Assembly (NCBI GenBank): GCA_905147135.1 | Contig: LR990053.1 | Coordinates: 15,140,501 to 15,204,500 of the forward strand | From: Blastobasis lacticolella | Lineage: Eukaryota; Arthropoda; Insecta; Lepidoptera; Blastobasidae | Direction of reading: 5' to 3' | DNA: 64,000 bases | Shown here: piece after piece, positions 24,301-33,395 of the stretch | How the letters are laid out: every line of letters starts with the position of its first letter | Numbering within the stretch: position 1 is the first letter of the stretch | Notes under the pieces: generated by a model | The model's database searches: none | Told to the model about the DNA's origin: nothing | The model's input: only the letters and a program-made list of their open reading frames with translations | Translations under genes and position numbers: made by a program

Positions 24301-27300
24301 TGGAATTTCTGCTGTCTCGGTTTGTTGTCAGTTTCAGGCCGACCAGTATAGACGACTACATTCAAATATGGTGAAGACACGACGCGCTGCCTGCGAGGAG
24401 CTCGAATGCAAGCTGCAGCTAGCGCTGGACGAGCTGAAATGCTCCAAAACTCTCTGCGACCAGCTGTTGGAGGAACGCATAGACGCAGAACAAGAGATCC
24501 AAAACGTCATTGGCACTAACACTCAGCTAAAGAGTGAGCTTGCTTCTATGCATAAAGAGTACTTGGAAGTAACCAGGGACAGAGACGAGATACGCAACGT
24601 ACTAGCAGAGCAGCAGACCTGTCACAGGAACTACACATGTGCCTTGAGCAGAATCTCGGAACTTGAGCTAGCTCTGAGCGAGGCTCACAATGTCATAACA
24701 AAATATGAGCAGCGACGGTCTTGCGACCCACAACAAATATCCCAGTGTCTGTACGATGAACTAGTAGAACCAGAATATGATCATCAAACAGTGTCTGGAA
24801 ACACTTGTGACCCTTGCAATTCCTGGACCACATCCACGTCATCTTCACTTAACATAAATAGAAATAAAAAATCAAAACGAGTACCTAAATTGAAAAAATG
24901 TATGAAAAAGACATATCATAAAGTAAAGTTATCAAGGCAAAACAAAATTATTCACCACTTATCCAAAACAACGAATCAGTTACGAAATGATTTTGAAGAA
25001 TGTAATTCAGAATTGGTACGTGCGCAACAAACCCATACCACGGAGACACACGAGACGTATAAAAAAATTAAAAAATTGCAAATAGACTTAAATATAGTAA
25101 ATAGAAAATATAAAATTGCACAGAGTGAAATAATGACTTGGAGAGAAGCTATCTCTGAAATGGTCAAATTGTCAAATGAAAACTCGGACATGATCGAACG
25201 TCTGATGGCTGCCAAAGAAGGGGAATGTGAGTGTGTCGCCTCGCAGCTTCAGCGCCCCGCGCCCCGGCCGCAAAACACTGTCGTCGCCCCCGAGGCGCAC
25301 GCGGTTAACGTCGAGCCCGCGGTCGCCGGGTGTAATGCCGTGGCCTCCCCGGCCTTCGCGTCCACCTCTTCCACCGCGGCTCACATCGTACCTGCGGTCG
25401 TCGGGCCCCACAAAGCTTCAGCCGCCCCGGCCGTCGCGGCCACATCTTATGCCGCCGCTGCGAGGAGTACGACGCGCCCTAAGTCGACGGGCGCGGTCGA
25501 CGGGCCATTCAAGGCCCCAGCCGCACCGGCCGGTGCGGCCACCTCCTATGCCACCATAGCAAGGAGATCGACGCGCTCTACGGCCCCCGCGGCCCACATC
25601 CTGCCCGCGGGAGCCATCACCACCGAGCATGCTATCCTCGAGCCCGTACCGGCCCCGCGGGTGGCACCGCGCGCCGCGCCGAGAGCGCCGCCGCCTCGCG
25701 CCGTTCGGCCGCGCGTGGCCACCGCCTGCAGGCCCGCGCCCGATACAGCGGCGCCCGGGGCCACCTCCGTCGCCGCCGGAGTGCCCGCGGCCGCCACCGT
25801 CACGATCCCCGGCAAACCCAGCAGGCCTGCTAGCGCGAAGCCGACGCAAACATTGCGAACTAATGTGCAGACACAGAGAACTCTAGTTTTTTCAGATCGA
25901 ATAGGTCAAAATATGGGCGTGTTACTAAACGACTGTACGAATTCTAAAGTAATCAATTATTGCATGCCTGATTTGTCGTACAGCGGTATTATCCAAAAAG
26001 TCTTACAACACTCAGAACACATAGATCAAAATGTAAATATAATAATTTTAATAAGTAATAGCCTTAAAGTACGAAAATATGATATAGTCAAGGGTTTTGA
26101 AGCGTTGCAAGGATTGTCTGCAGGAAAAATTTTATTATGCGCATTTCCCTTCATAAAAAATGTTTATGATACTGAAAATTACCGTATTCACATGTTGAAT
26201 ACTTTGATGTATAATTTGACTTGCAGTCAGAAAGACGCATTTACCTTTTTTGACTGTAATAAATTTACAGATAAAGTAGTTTTAACAGAAGATACTATGT
26301 ATCTTCGACGTAGGTACAAAGTCAAACTGGCTACAATGTTAGCGTACCATATTAATTTATTGATTTCTCCTACCGTAGGTAGATATGACCAGAGTGCCGA
26401 TTTGTTAATAAACAAAAAGGGTCACTCTTTAAACTAGTATGTAAGACAAAGGAGCCGTCCTGTATCATATCAGCAGCATATAACAGTCCACTGTTAGACT
26501 TGAACAGTAAATCTTTTGATATTGTTCAGAATATACAGGACTGCTCTGGCATAAAGTCATTAGTAAATAGTGGTAATAAGCCTTTGGATGTACGTAAAGT
26601 AAAATATTATAATAATAAACAAAATTGTATAGTTAACTTAGTACATCAAAATATCCAAGGCATGACGAATAAAGAATTGGAAGTTGAGCTATTCATGAAC
26701 GGTGAGAATGTTGATATTTTTTGCATTACTGAACATTGGTTAAAAGATCACCAGCTCATATTTGGCTTTAACAACCATAAACTTGCAAGTTCGTTCACAA
26801 GAGGGCAGGCAATTCATGGAGGTTCCCTAATACTTGCTCGTAATTGCCTAAAATGCAAGGAACGCACTGATATTGTCAAGCTGTCTGTTGAACGATCTGC
26901 TGAAATTGCCTGTATAGAACTTGAGCGACTTATTGTAATGAGCGTATACAGACCTCCGGCTTCATCATTTGATTTGTTCGAGAAAATTATGGATGAAGCC
27001 CTTATTAAAGTTAGCAATTGTAATAAAAATATTGTTGTTTGTGGAGATTTTAATATAGATTTATTGGACGTATCTTGTAAATATACTGGTAGGCTAATAT
27101 CATTATTTAAGTGTCATAATTTAATCAACTTATTTTTAGAGCCTACTAGAATAACAAGTACTACATCAACTTGTCTAGACAACATTTTTTGTGATATCCA
27201 GGCATGTAGCCAGTCTGTAATAAACAAATTACAATCCGATCATTGTGGTCAATTAGCTGTGTTTAATGTTAATATGAGGAAAGAAACAAAAAATACTATT

Positions 27301-30300
27301 AAATTTGTACCAATTAACAACAACCGTCTAAACAGTTTTAGAAATAACATTATAGAGAAATCATCTAATTTAAAGTATTTTGATGACCCAAATGAATATT
27401 ATAATTCAGTTTTACACATGACAAAAACTGAAAGTAATAGTATATTCAAACCAAAGGTGAAGGCAGTAAACAGCAAACTTATGTTTAGCGATTGGGCGAC
27501 AGCAGGAATACATAAGAGTAGAAATAAATTATATGAGCTCTATGCAGAACGGGCGTATAATAATAGCGTAGAATTTGCTGAGTATGTTAAACATTATTCG
27601 AAGTTATTTAAACGCGTTTGTGCTACAGCTAAATCGAATTTAGTTAAACACAAACTAAAAAATAGCACAGATGTAGTAAAATCCACATGGCAGATAATAA
27701 ATAGTGAAACTGGAAAAGTAACAAATCGCGATACTAAGTACAGTTTAAAGATAAATGATAATGTTGTTACCAAAAACTCTGAAGTTGCGGAGGCATTCAA
27801 TAAATTTTTTACAGACATTCCAGTGTCAACTACGAAATCCTTAAATTCGTCTCCTGCTCTCGCTGAATCCTTGTTAAAACAAAATGTACCCGAGAGTGTC
27901 ATCGATTTTAAGTTCGAGCATGCAACACCTCAAGATATAGTTAAGGCTTTTAAAACTATAAAAATGAAAGCAACTGCCGACATTGATGGTATGTCAGTAA
28001 AAATTACACCGGCACACAAAAAAAAAAAATTGTCTGTACACCGGGCGCCACCTATCTACGGGCATGTTTTTCGACCCGCTGAATACGAATTTTAAGTCAG
28101 TTTAGGCCGTCCAGCCTTCAATTTTGAGTAAATTGCAAAAAACCCCAAAAAATAGCGAAAATTTGATGTTCGATGATCCTCGAAAAACAGTTGAAAATCC
28201 AATTTGTGTACATTCTTGGATGTTAATTACTTGTATCTTGTAAATAAAAAATACAAAAAATTTGTTTAATTGTGATTAAAAGATTTTTTTCAATTTTTTC
28301 AGCAGCAATTTTCTGCTATTTTATGAATTTTTTGCAATTTTATGAATGTTTGGAGGGACTATGGGCCAAATTTATTGCAGAATCAGATCAAGCAGATTAA
28401 ATTACATGAAAATCTTTGTTAATCCGGGTTCACAAAATTTTTTGTACCAAGATAATCCAAATTTTTTACGATTTTTGCAATTTTTAAGGATATTTTATAA
28501 TTTTTTTCGAATTAAATAAGTTTATGATTAAAGTACGATTGAAATTAGTATTTAACAGATCAAAATACATAAAAATTATGCTTGCCTTAGATGTCAAAAT
28601 TTTTTTTCTTGCCAAAACATCGTATTTTCGCTATTTTTTGTGGTTTTTTGCAATTTACTCAAAATTGAAGGCTGGACGGCCTAAACTGACTTAAAATTCG
28701 TATTCAGCGGGTCGAAAAACATGCCCGTAGATAGGTGGCGCCCGGTGTACAGACAATTTTTTTTTTTTTGTGTGCCGGTGTTATTAGCTCTGTAATTGAT
28801 GTTATTGCTGTCCACTTAGCGAATATATTTAATAATTGTGTTGATAATGGTGAATTTCCTGACCTGATGAAGCACAGTAAAGTTATTCCATTGTTGAAAA
28901 CTGGTAATACAACGGATCCTACAAATTTTAGACCAGTTTCAATTTTACCGACTCTAAGTAAAATATTTGAGAAAATCATATTAAATCAACTAAAAGCTCA
29001 TTTTTATGGAAGTAACCTATTGCATCATAAACAATTCGGTTTTACTCGCGGTCGTTCAACAACTGATGCAGGTGTTGAACTTATTAAACATATCTTTGGG
29101 GCGTGGGAGGAATCACGTGATGCCTTAGGGGTTTTCTGTGATTTATCCAAAGCCTTTGATTGCGTTAATCATGACATTTTGGTCAGGAAATTACAACATT
29201 ATGGAATAAAGGACTTGGCCCTGAACTTGCTAAATTCATACTTGAGTCATAGAATTCAAAAAGTTGATGTGAACGGAGAGAGATCTATGGGGTCTGTTGT
29301 CTCTATGGGTGTCCCCCAGGGATCTATTTTGGGCCCGTTTTTGTTTCTTGTTTATGTAAATGACTTACCGTACTTTGTAAAAGATGCCCATGAAATTGTC
29401 TTGTTCGCGGACGATACATCTTTAGTGTTTAAAGTAAAAAGACAACAATTAACATATGAAGACGTGAACAAGGCTATTGCAGAAGTGGTAAACTGGTTTA
29501 CGGTTAATAATTTATTACTGAATGGCAAGAAGACAAAATGTTTAAAATTCTCTTTGCCAAATGTTAGATCAGTGCCCACTAATGTACAAATAAAAGGCGA
29601 AAATTTGAATTTTGTTGATTCTACAGTATTTTTAGGCTTTACCCTGGATAATAAATTGCAATGGGGTCCTCACATTGATAAATTGGCGAAAAGGCTAAGT
29701 TCTGCAGCATATGCTGTAAAGAAAATACGGAGTATTTCTGACGAGGCTACAGCAAGATTAGTTTACTTTAGTTATTTCCACAGTATTATGGCCTATGGCA
29801 TACTGCTGTGGGGACACGCTGCCGACTGGCACAATGTATTTGTATTGCAGAAAAGGGCTATTCGCGCGATTTATCAATTGAGACCTAGAACTTCACTAAG
29901 AGATAAATTCAGGAACATTGATATAATGACAATGCCGTCACAATATATATATGAAAATTTAATGTATGTTCATAAAAATTTACACTTATTTAAGAAGAAT
30001 AGTGATGTTCATAATATTAATACGAGAAATAAAGATAAGCTTGTTGCTGGTGCTTGTCGTCTAGCCAAAGTCCACAAATCATTTATGGGTCAATGTGTAC
30101 GCTTTTATAATAAGGTTCCAACAGATATTCAGAATTTACCATTGAATAAATTTAAAGTCGCTATAAAAAACAAATTATGTCAAAAAAGTTATTATAGTAT
30201 ATCTGAATATGTAAATGACAAAAGTCCATGGGACTGAACTGCTGTTCTATACAGGTATTTACTTTTAAGATAGTATATAGGACAGATAATGTATTAGTAC

Positions 30301-31964
30301 ATAAGACATGTTTAAAAAAAAAAGAATTAACGTAGGCTCTGTGGGTTTCTTGCCGTTTCTTTCCCCCACAGAGAACCACCTTGGAAGCGGCGTTAATTTT
30401 CCTTCCTCTCCCACACATGGTGTCTCCTGTCTGCGCTAGGGTAGGGGTAGGGTAGTAGTTAGAGTAGGGGTAGGGTAGGGTAGGAGTAAGATAGCGGTAA
30501 GGTAGTATAGGGTGGGGTAGGGGTAAGATAGTGGTAGAGTCGGGGTAAGATAGTGGTAGGGTAGGGGTAAGGTAGTGGTAGGGTAGGGTTAAGGCAATGG
30601 TAGGATAGGGTAGGGGTAAGGTAGCGATAGGGTAGGGATAGGATAGAGTAGGGTGGGAGCAACTACCTATCACATGCAGCATGTGTGATGCACGCTCACT
30701 TAAAAGTCTGTCTGGCGGTGGCGTGGGGGCCGGGTCGCTCTTTTCCCTCAAATATGGTTGACTTGGACGATGGCTGGGCCCTGCGTTATACTCGTGAACG
30801 GGTGCTGCCTTGGTGGACTGGCTTACTCTTGCTGTAGTTTTAGGTGGTTTTTCTTAATTATACTAGACATACCTACGAGTATATAATATAATATAGCGTT
30901 CCGGCTCTGTCTGGCATTGTCGAGCCCGGTTCGGTTGTGGTTGGCGAGGGATACGTTTATCTACAGACATAGGGCGGTCAGCGTGTCACTGTGTGTTTCC
31001 TTCCTACTTTCCTACCCCCTCCTTTTTGACGATTGAAAGAGATATTTAATGTCCTAATCAATAAAGAAATTTTGATTTTGATTTTGATTTTGATTTACAA
31101 GCATGAGGCTTTCATCGTAGTCCTCACAGTGACAACGCACCTGCGGTTCTGCAATTTCGTTACCTGAAACCTAAATGTATGAAATGTAGATGTAATGGGC
31201 GACAGTTACCACTGACCATCAGTTGGGCTGTCTGCTCGTTTGTCACTGAATAGCATTAAACGTGTCTTTCTTAAACCACAGGCGGTTGGGAGACGTCACC
31301 AGACCTGCGAGTTGGCAGAGTCGACCTGATAGACTCGACGACGTGCAATCGGCTACTGAGACACCGTCGCAACAGGCATTGGCGAGGCTTGAAGGACAAC
31401 CAACTCTGCGCCGGAAAATTGGCTGGAGGAGTTGACTCTTGCCAGGTGCTATTTGCCATCAAATACCTGCTTGTATGTGCATTTTTACGGACTTAAATTG
31501 ATCCTCATTTTTCGAATCGAAATTCTCATTACGAATTGGAAATTCGAATTAATTCGAACAGTACGGAGTTTTTGTAATAAATGTCTGAGGAAACGACAAA
31601 AACAAAAAACCAATATCAAGATTTACCTCTTTGATAGTACGATAGTTGCTCGATTTCTGATTTCTAACTTTCATTTTATTCTCCACAGTTTCCGCGATTT
31701 CCCGAGTCCGTACAGCAGCTGCTTAACTATCTAGTATGTAATCAAGTAAAATGGTTCTATTTTCAGGGTGACTCCGGCGGACCGCTGCAAGTGAAAATAA
31801 AGCTGCCCACGAAAACAGGATCCATGTATTACATCATGGGTGTGACGTCATTCGGGTTCGGGTGTGCACTCGCTGAATCCCCGGGAGTGTACACCCGGGT
31901 ATCAGCATTCATTCACTGGATTGAGAATATCGTGTGGAATGAGGCAAATCTTTCCGATTATTAA
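18369..31964 (+). CDS. Gene C: secreted trypsin-fold serine protease, complete, 392 aa, with an 8.6-kb LINE-filled intron
   Basis: Exons: 18369-18402, 18546-18604, 18989-19033, 19595-19730, 20717-20779, 21346-21431, 22097-22276, 22455-22668, 31282-31445, 31767-31964. All GT-AG with consistent phases; the coding sum is 1179 nt. The signal peptide is MEYHKQVIIYIVLPSLLKVDA. The prodomain has SIDDRWTWGF, NPCTLPPIPEPEFNVPG and KCIENIWDI. The protease domain starts near AVVGGFVAPPGEYPHM (Val127; P1 Ala). His172 (TAAHC), Asp229 (YYDIAL), Ser330 (GDSGGP) and Asp189 (GGVDSCQ) are intact. Exon 9 reads LLRHRRNRHWRGLKDNQLCA, whereas the paralogues have LLR.RCNR.WCGI.DTQICA: both Cys have become Arg. Intron 8 (22669-31281) holds a long LINE in the same orientation. 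Exon 9 and 10 assignment across this gap rests on phase, order and motif agreement. A variant AATATA polyadenylation hexamer lies near 32068. Confidence 0.85.
18700..18850 (+). repeat. SINE-B 3' fragment in gene C intron 2
   Basis: GATCTAGGATCTCATGCGCC, then AACCGGGACCATAACGCCAA and a degenerate GTGTAGCTTCCC-like region, ending with ACATTTCCTCTTTACAATAT as at 2130-2150. Confidence 0.5.
20098..20392 (+). mobile_element. SINE-B copy in gene C intron 4
   Basis: GGCCATGTACCAATGACTGT through GGATCATGGCCACGGCGGAC to CATTAACGCCTAAATG, closely matching 1737-1990. The tRNA-like head is cut off just before its box B. Confidence 0.65.
20881..20908. repeat. Perfect 12-bp hairpin in gene C intron 5
   Basis: GGGTAGTACAGG and CCTGTACTACCC are perfect inverted arms around CTAC. 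They are followed by further CCCTGTAC/CCCTACC words up to about 20930. Confidence 0.5.
21600..21764 (+). repeat. SINE-B internal fragment in gene C intron 6
   Basis: AAACCTGCACATTTAGACGA ... CAATCTGGTCTGGTTCCCCT ... AATCCTGGATCATGGTC matches the SINE-B body. Confidence 0.55.
22825..23055 (+). repeat. Unclassified repeat-like segment at start of gene C intron 8 insert
   Basis: GC-richer than the surrounding intron, with GATAGTGCCGGTACCCCTCA, CCACCGCCTTATCTATGCCG and a 75-codon open frame (22826-23053) showing no known motif. It may be the 5' end of the LINE that follows or a separate element. Confidence 0.35.
24368..26437 (+). CDS. LINE ORF1 protein, 689 aa
   Basis: ATG at 24368 and TAG at 26435-26437. 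Residues about 10-130 are a heptad-rich coiled coil (ELECKLQLALDELKCSKTLC and onward). About 165-200 is strongly basic (KKSKRVPKLKKCMKKTYHKV), and 200-275 is a second coiled coil. Residues about 286-494 (25227-25850) are Ala/Pro/Arg-rich with very high GC and contain the repeated words ATSYA(A/T)(A/I)AR and (K/R)AP(A/R)APA. A globular C-terminal domain (about 500-680) has NIIILISNSLKVRKYDIVKG and KILLCAFPFIKNVYDTENYR. This alternating pattern faintly recalls the SGNH-hydrolase-like domains in some LINE ORF1 proteins, but no GDS motif is visible. No CCHC knuckles were seen. ORF1 proteins generally bind the element RNA. Confidence 0.75.
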   Translation: MVKTRRAACEELECKLQLALDELKCSKTLCDQLLEERIDAEQEIQNVIGTNTQLKSELASMHKEYLEVTRDRDEIRNVLAEQQTCHRNYTCALSRISELELALSEAHNVITKYEQRRSCDPQQISQCLYDELVEPEYDHQTVSGNTCDPCNSWTTSTSSSLNINRNKKSKRVPKLKKCMKKTYHKVKLSRQNKIIHHLSKTTNQLRNDFEECNSELVRAQQTHTTETHETYKKIKKLQIDLNIVNRKYKIAQSEIMTWREAISEMVKLSNENSDMIERLMAAKEGECECVASQLQRPAPRPQNTVVAPEAHAVNVEPAVAGCNAVASPAFASTSSTAAHIVPAVVGPHKASAAPAVAATSYAAAARSTTRPKSTGAVDGPFKAPAAPAGAATSYATIARRSTRSTAPAAHILPAGAITTEHAILEPVPAPRVAPRAAPRAPPPRAVRPRVATACRPAPDTAAPGATSVAAGVPAAATVTIPGKPSRPASAKPTQTLRTNVQTQRTLVFSDRIGQNMGVLLNDCTNSKVINYCMPDLSYSGIIQKVLQHSEHIDQNVNIIILISNSLKVRKYDIVKGFEALQGLSAGKILLCAFPFIKNVYDTENYRIHMLNTLMYNLTCSQKDAFTFFDCNKFTDKVVLTEDTMYLRRRYKVKLATMLAYHINLLISPTVGRYDQSADLLINKKGHSLN
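26500..28006 (+). CDS. LINE ORF2, endonuclease half
   Basis: The frame is open from 26389, overlapping the end of ORF1 in the -1 frame. The first ATG is at 26662; 26500 is a TTG. AP-endonuclease (EEP) motifs appear in order: VHQNIQG, ITEHWL, VMSVYRPPAS, VCGDFNIDLLD, TCLDNIFCD and SDHCGQ. These supply the Asn, Glu, Tyr, Asp/Asn and terminal Asp-His residues of this nuclease, which nicks target DNA for target-primed reverse transcription. The frame runs into the linker before the RT (HATPQDIVKAFKTIKMKATA) and is then interrupted at 28007 by an inverted-repeat element. The apparent tail up to 28083 is element sequence. Confidence 0.85.
28007..28780. mobile_element. 774-bp non-autonomous inverted-repeat DNA element nested in ORF2
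   Basis: Termini are CACCGGCACAC and GTGTGCCGGTG, flanked by a duplicated TTA (28004-28006 and 28781-28783). The terminal inverted repeats are about 155 bp (28007 to about 28160 and about 28625 to 28780) and nearly identical, including an A12/T12 run. The centre is AT-rich with no coding capacity. Removing the element plus one TTA puts the LINE frame back in register. The 3-bp TTA duplication suggests a PIF/Harbinger or CACTA-like mobiliser; the terminal bases do not settle which. Confidence 0.85.
28784..30237 (+). CDS. LINE ORF2, reverse transcriptase half
   Basis: It continues the ORF2 frame after the nested element with ISSVIDVIAVHLANIFNNCV. RT blocks are complete: NFRPVSILPTLSKIFEK, HKQFGFTRGRST, FCDLSKAFDCVNHDIL, GVPQGSILGPFLFLVYVNDL and the catalytic LFADDTSLV. 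The thumb/C-terminal region follows (LGFTLDNKLQWGPHIDKLAK, LLWGHAADWHNVFVLQKRAI). It stops after PWD at 30235-30237. Counting both halves and skipping the insertion, ORF2 is about 987 codons from 26500. RNA-dependent DNA polymerase of the element. Confidence 0.85.
30437..30660 (+). repeat. GGTAGG/GGGTA-type minisatellite in LINE 3' UTR
   Basis: About 220 bases of degenerate short units such as GGGTAGGGGTAGGGTAG, AAGATAGTGGTAG and AAGGTAGTGGTAGGG. The G-rich strand is the LINE sense strand. Units vary between 5 and 13 bases. Confidence 0.75.
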
Positions 31965-32739
31965 TGGAAAATCTTAAATCTTACGGAAAAATTTGAACAA
32001 ATGTGAATTTGCTATTTCGAGAAGTTGCTTTTATGACAAAGTGATCAGTCTATTTGTGATTTAGGAAAATATAAAGAATTAAAACAAGAGACATTATTGT
32101 TTTTTTCCTGGTATAGTTTTTGTTCGCAATTTTTGTCTTAATTATTTTGTCAACAAGTACTCTCAGTTTTCTTTTACAAGTGTGTTTAAATAGTCAAAAC
32201 ATCATAGGACGGGCCTATTTACATTTTAGTCATACAAGGTAGTGTGACGGTCCTACCTAGGCTAAATATTAAATAGGTACGGCAATCAGATTTAGGTATT
32301 ATTCCATTCGCAGGTAAATAGGTACACGTAGCAAGTCTAAATACCTAAATAGTAAAAACATTAACCCGTTACCTACCAATTGTGGAGAGGTCAGCATCAA
32401 TTACCTATAGTAAAATAGATGAGGACATTCTTATACAAAATGTATCCAAATAAATATTAAAGGAAACTACAATAGGCCGCAATTTGTTACCTACTTGTCT
32501 ATTTAATTCTAAGTACAAGCTATTCACGCCTTTATATCCTGCACATACGACATTTTTACTCACTAGCCAAGCGCCGAGGTATGTCATTATTCAGAGAGCG
32601 AAACCTAATATTTATACGTATAATAAAATTAGGTAGGTGTATCTAAAACACATAAATTGTTACGGCTGAGATACAAAGTGTTCAACGAAGGCGAAAATTT
32701 TAAATACCTAAACAAATCTAAGTTATTAAAATTACATTC

Positions 32740-32960
32740 CGTGATGCACGACCTTGGAAGTCCTTCGCTTCCTCGAACCTACGACGCGCGACGGCGCGAA
32801 CGCATCGTTCATGTTGGGCTGCGCTCGGGCATTCCCGGTGCTTGCGAGTGAGCGGCCCGTGCCGCCAGCTCTGCGCGGGACGCGCGAGGGGAGGAAGGAG
32901 CATGCTTCGACAAGTCTGGGACGCGCGGTTCGCGGCTTGGGTGGAGAAAAAATAGAAAAA
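32740..32960. other. GC- and CpG-rich island
   Basis: Dense in CG (CGACGCGCGACGGCGCGAAC, GGGACGCGCGAGGGGAGG), unlike the surrounding DNA. Open frames exist on both strands but they overlap and show no motifs. It could be a repeat 5' end or a promoter-like island. Confidence 0.4.
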
Positions 32961-33269
32961 AAGAGGGGTCTCTCGCATTCCCTGTGTTTAAGTGCGAACT
33001 GTATCAAATTGAGATAAGCAATACTGAATGCCGCGTTATTTGGATGGAATGAATACAACGGAGCCAGACGGGCGCGGCGCCGCCGCAGACACGGAGTGTC
33101 AAACGGAAACGGTGCCTACTACGGAACTAAAATATAAGATTGTGTATAAGTATGTATGTATTTATTGATATAATATATGAAAATTAGTCATATTCATATG
33201 TATTTTATAATTATTCATTAATTGTGCGCGTCGTATCTACATTTCTTAGCTAAACATTTCCTTTCTGTA

Positions 33270-33395
33270 GGCCTGCTGGAAGAAATTTCTTTTAGAAATA
33301 AGTAGTGCCTGTTGTGTCAGTTATATTTATGTTATATCTCTGTATGTCTTTATTGTGTGCAATAAATAGTTAAATAAATAAATAAATAATATTCG
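33270..33395 (+). repeat. LINE 3' UTR fragment
   Basis: CCTGCTGGAAGAAATTTCTT, then TTTATTGTGTGCAATAAATA and a (AAAT)n tail, the common 3' end of insect CR1/L2-type LINEs. Confidence 0.5.

Larger units (their letters stand above)
23056..31098 (+). mobile_element. Long jockey/CR1-group LINE in gene C intron 8, ORF2 split by a nested element
   Basis: A long 5' region (about 23056-24367) precedes ORF1 (24368-26437) and ORF2 (26389/26500-30237, interrupted at 28007-28780). The 3' UTR (30238-31098) contains a GGTAGG-type minisatellite and ends at AATAAAGAAA with a (GATTTT)n tail at about 31072-31098. The order ORF1, AP-type endonuclease, RT, then a short microsatellite tail is that of the jockey superfamily (CR1/Daphne-like). 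The 5' boundary is not defined and no target-site duplication was recognised. Apart from the nested insertion, both ORFs are free of stops, so the insertion is fairly young. It is in sense orientation to the host gene. Confidence 0.8.

Noticed and set aside
25418..25849. Long antisense frames (143 and 89 aa) in the GC-rich part of LINE ORF1
   Set aside because: They are stop-poor only because of extreme GC content and lie opposite a well-supported ORF1; no motifs.
28735..28790. Apparent methionine start of the RT half
   Set aside because: The first residues come from the nested inverted-repeat element; the true protein continues from the endonuclease half.
30437..30660. Telomere-like repeat or internal telomeric site
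   Set aside because: The units are degenerate GGGTA/GGTAGG, not the insect TTAGG array, and lie within a LINE 3' UTR.
30161..30751. 196-aa minus-strand frame with repeated TLPYPY-like words
   Set aside because: It is the antisense reading of the GGTAGG minisatellite plus the end of ORF2, not a gene.
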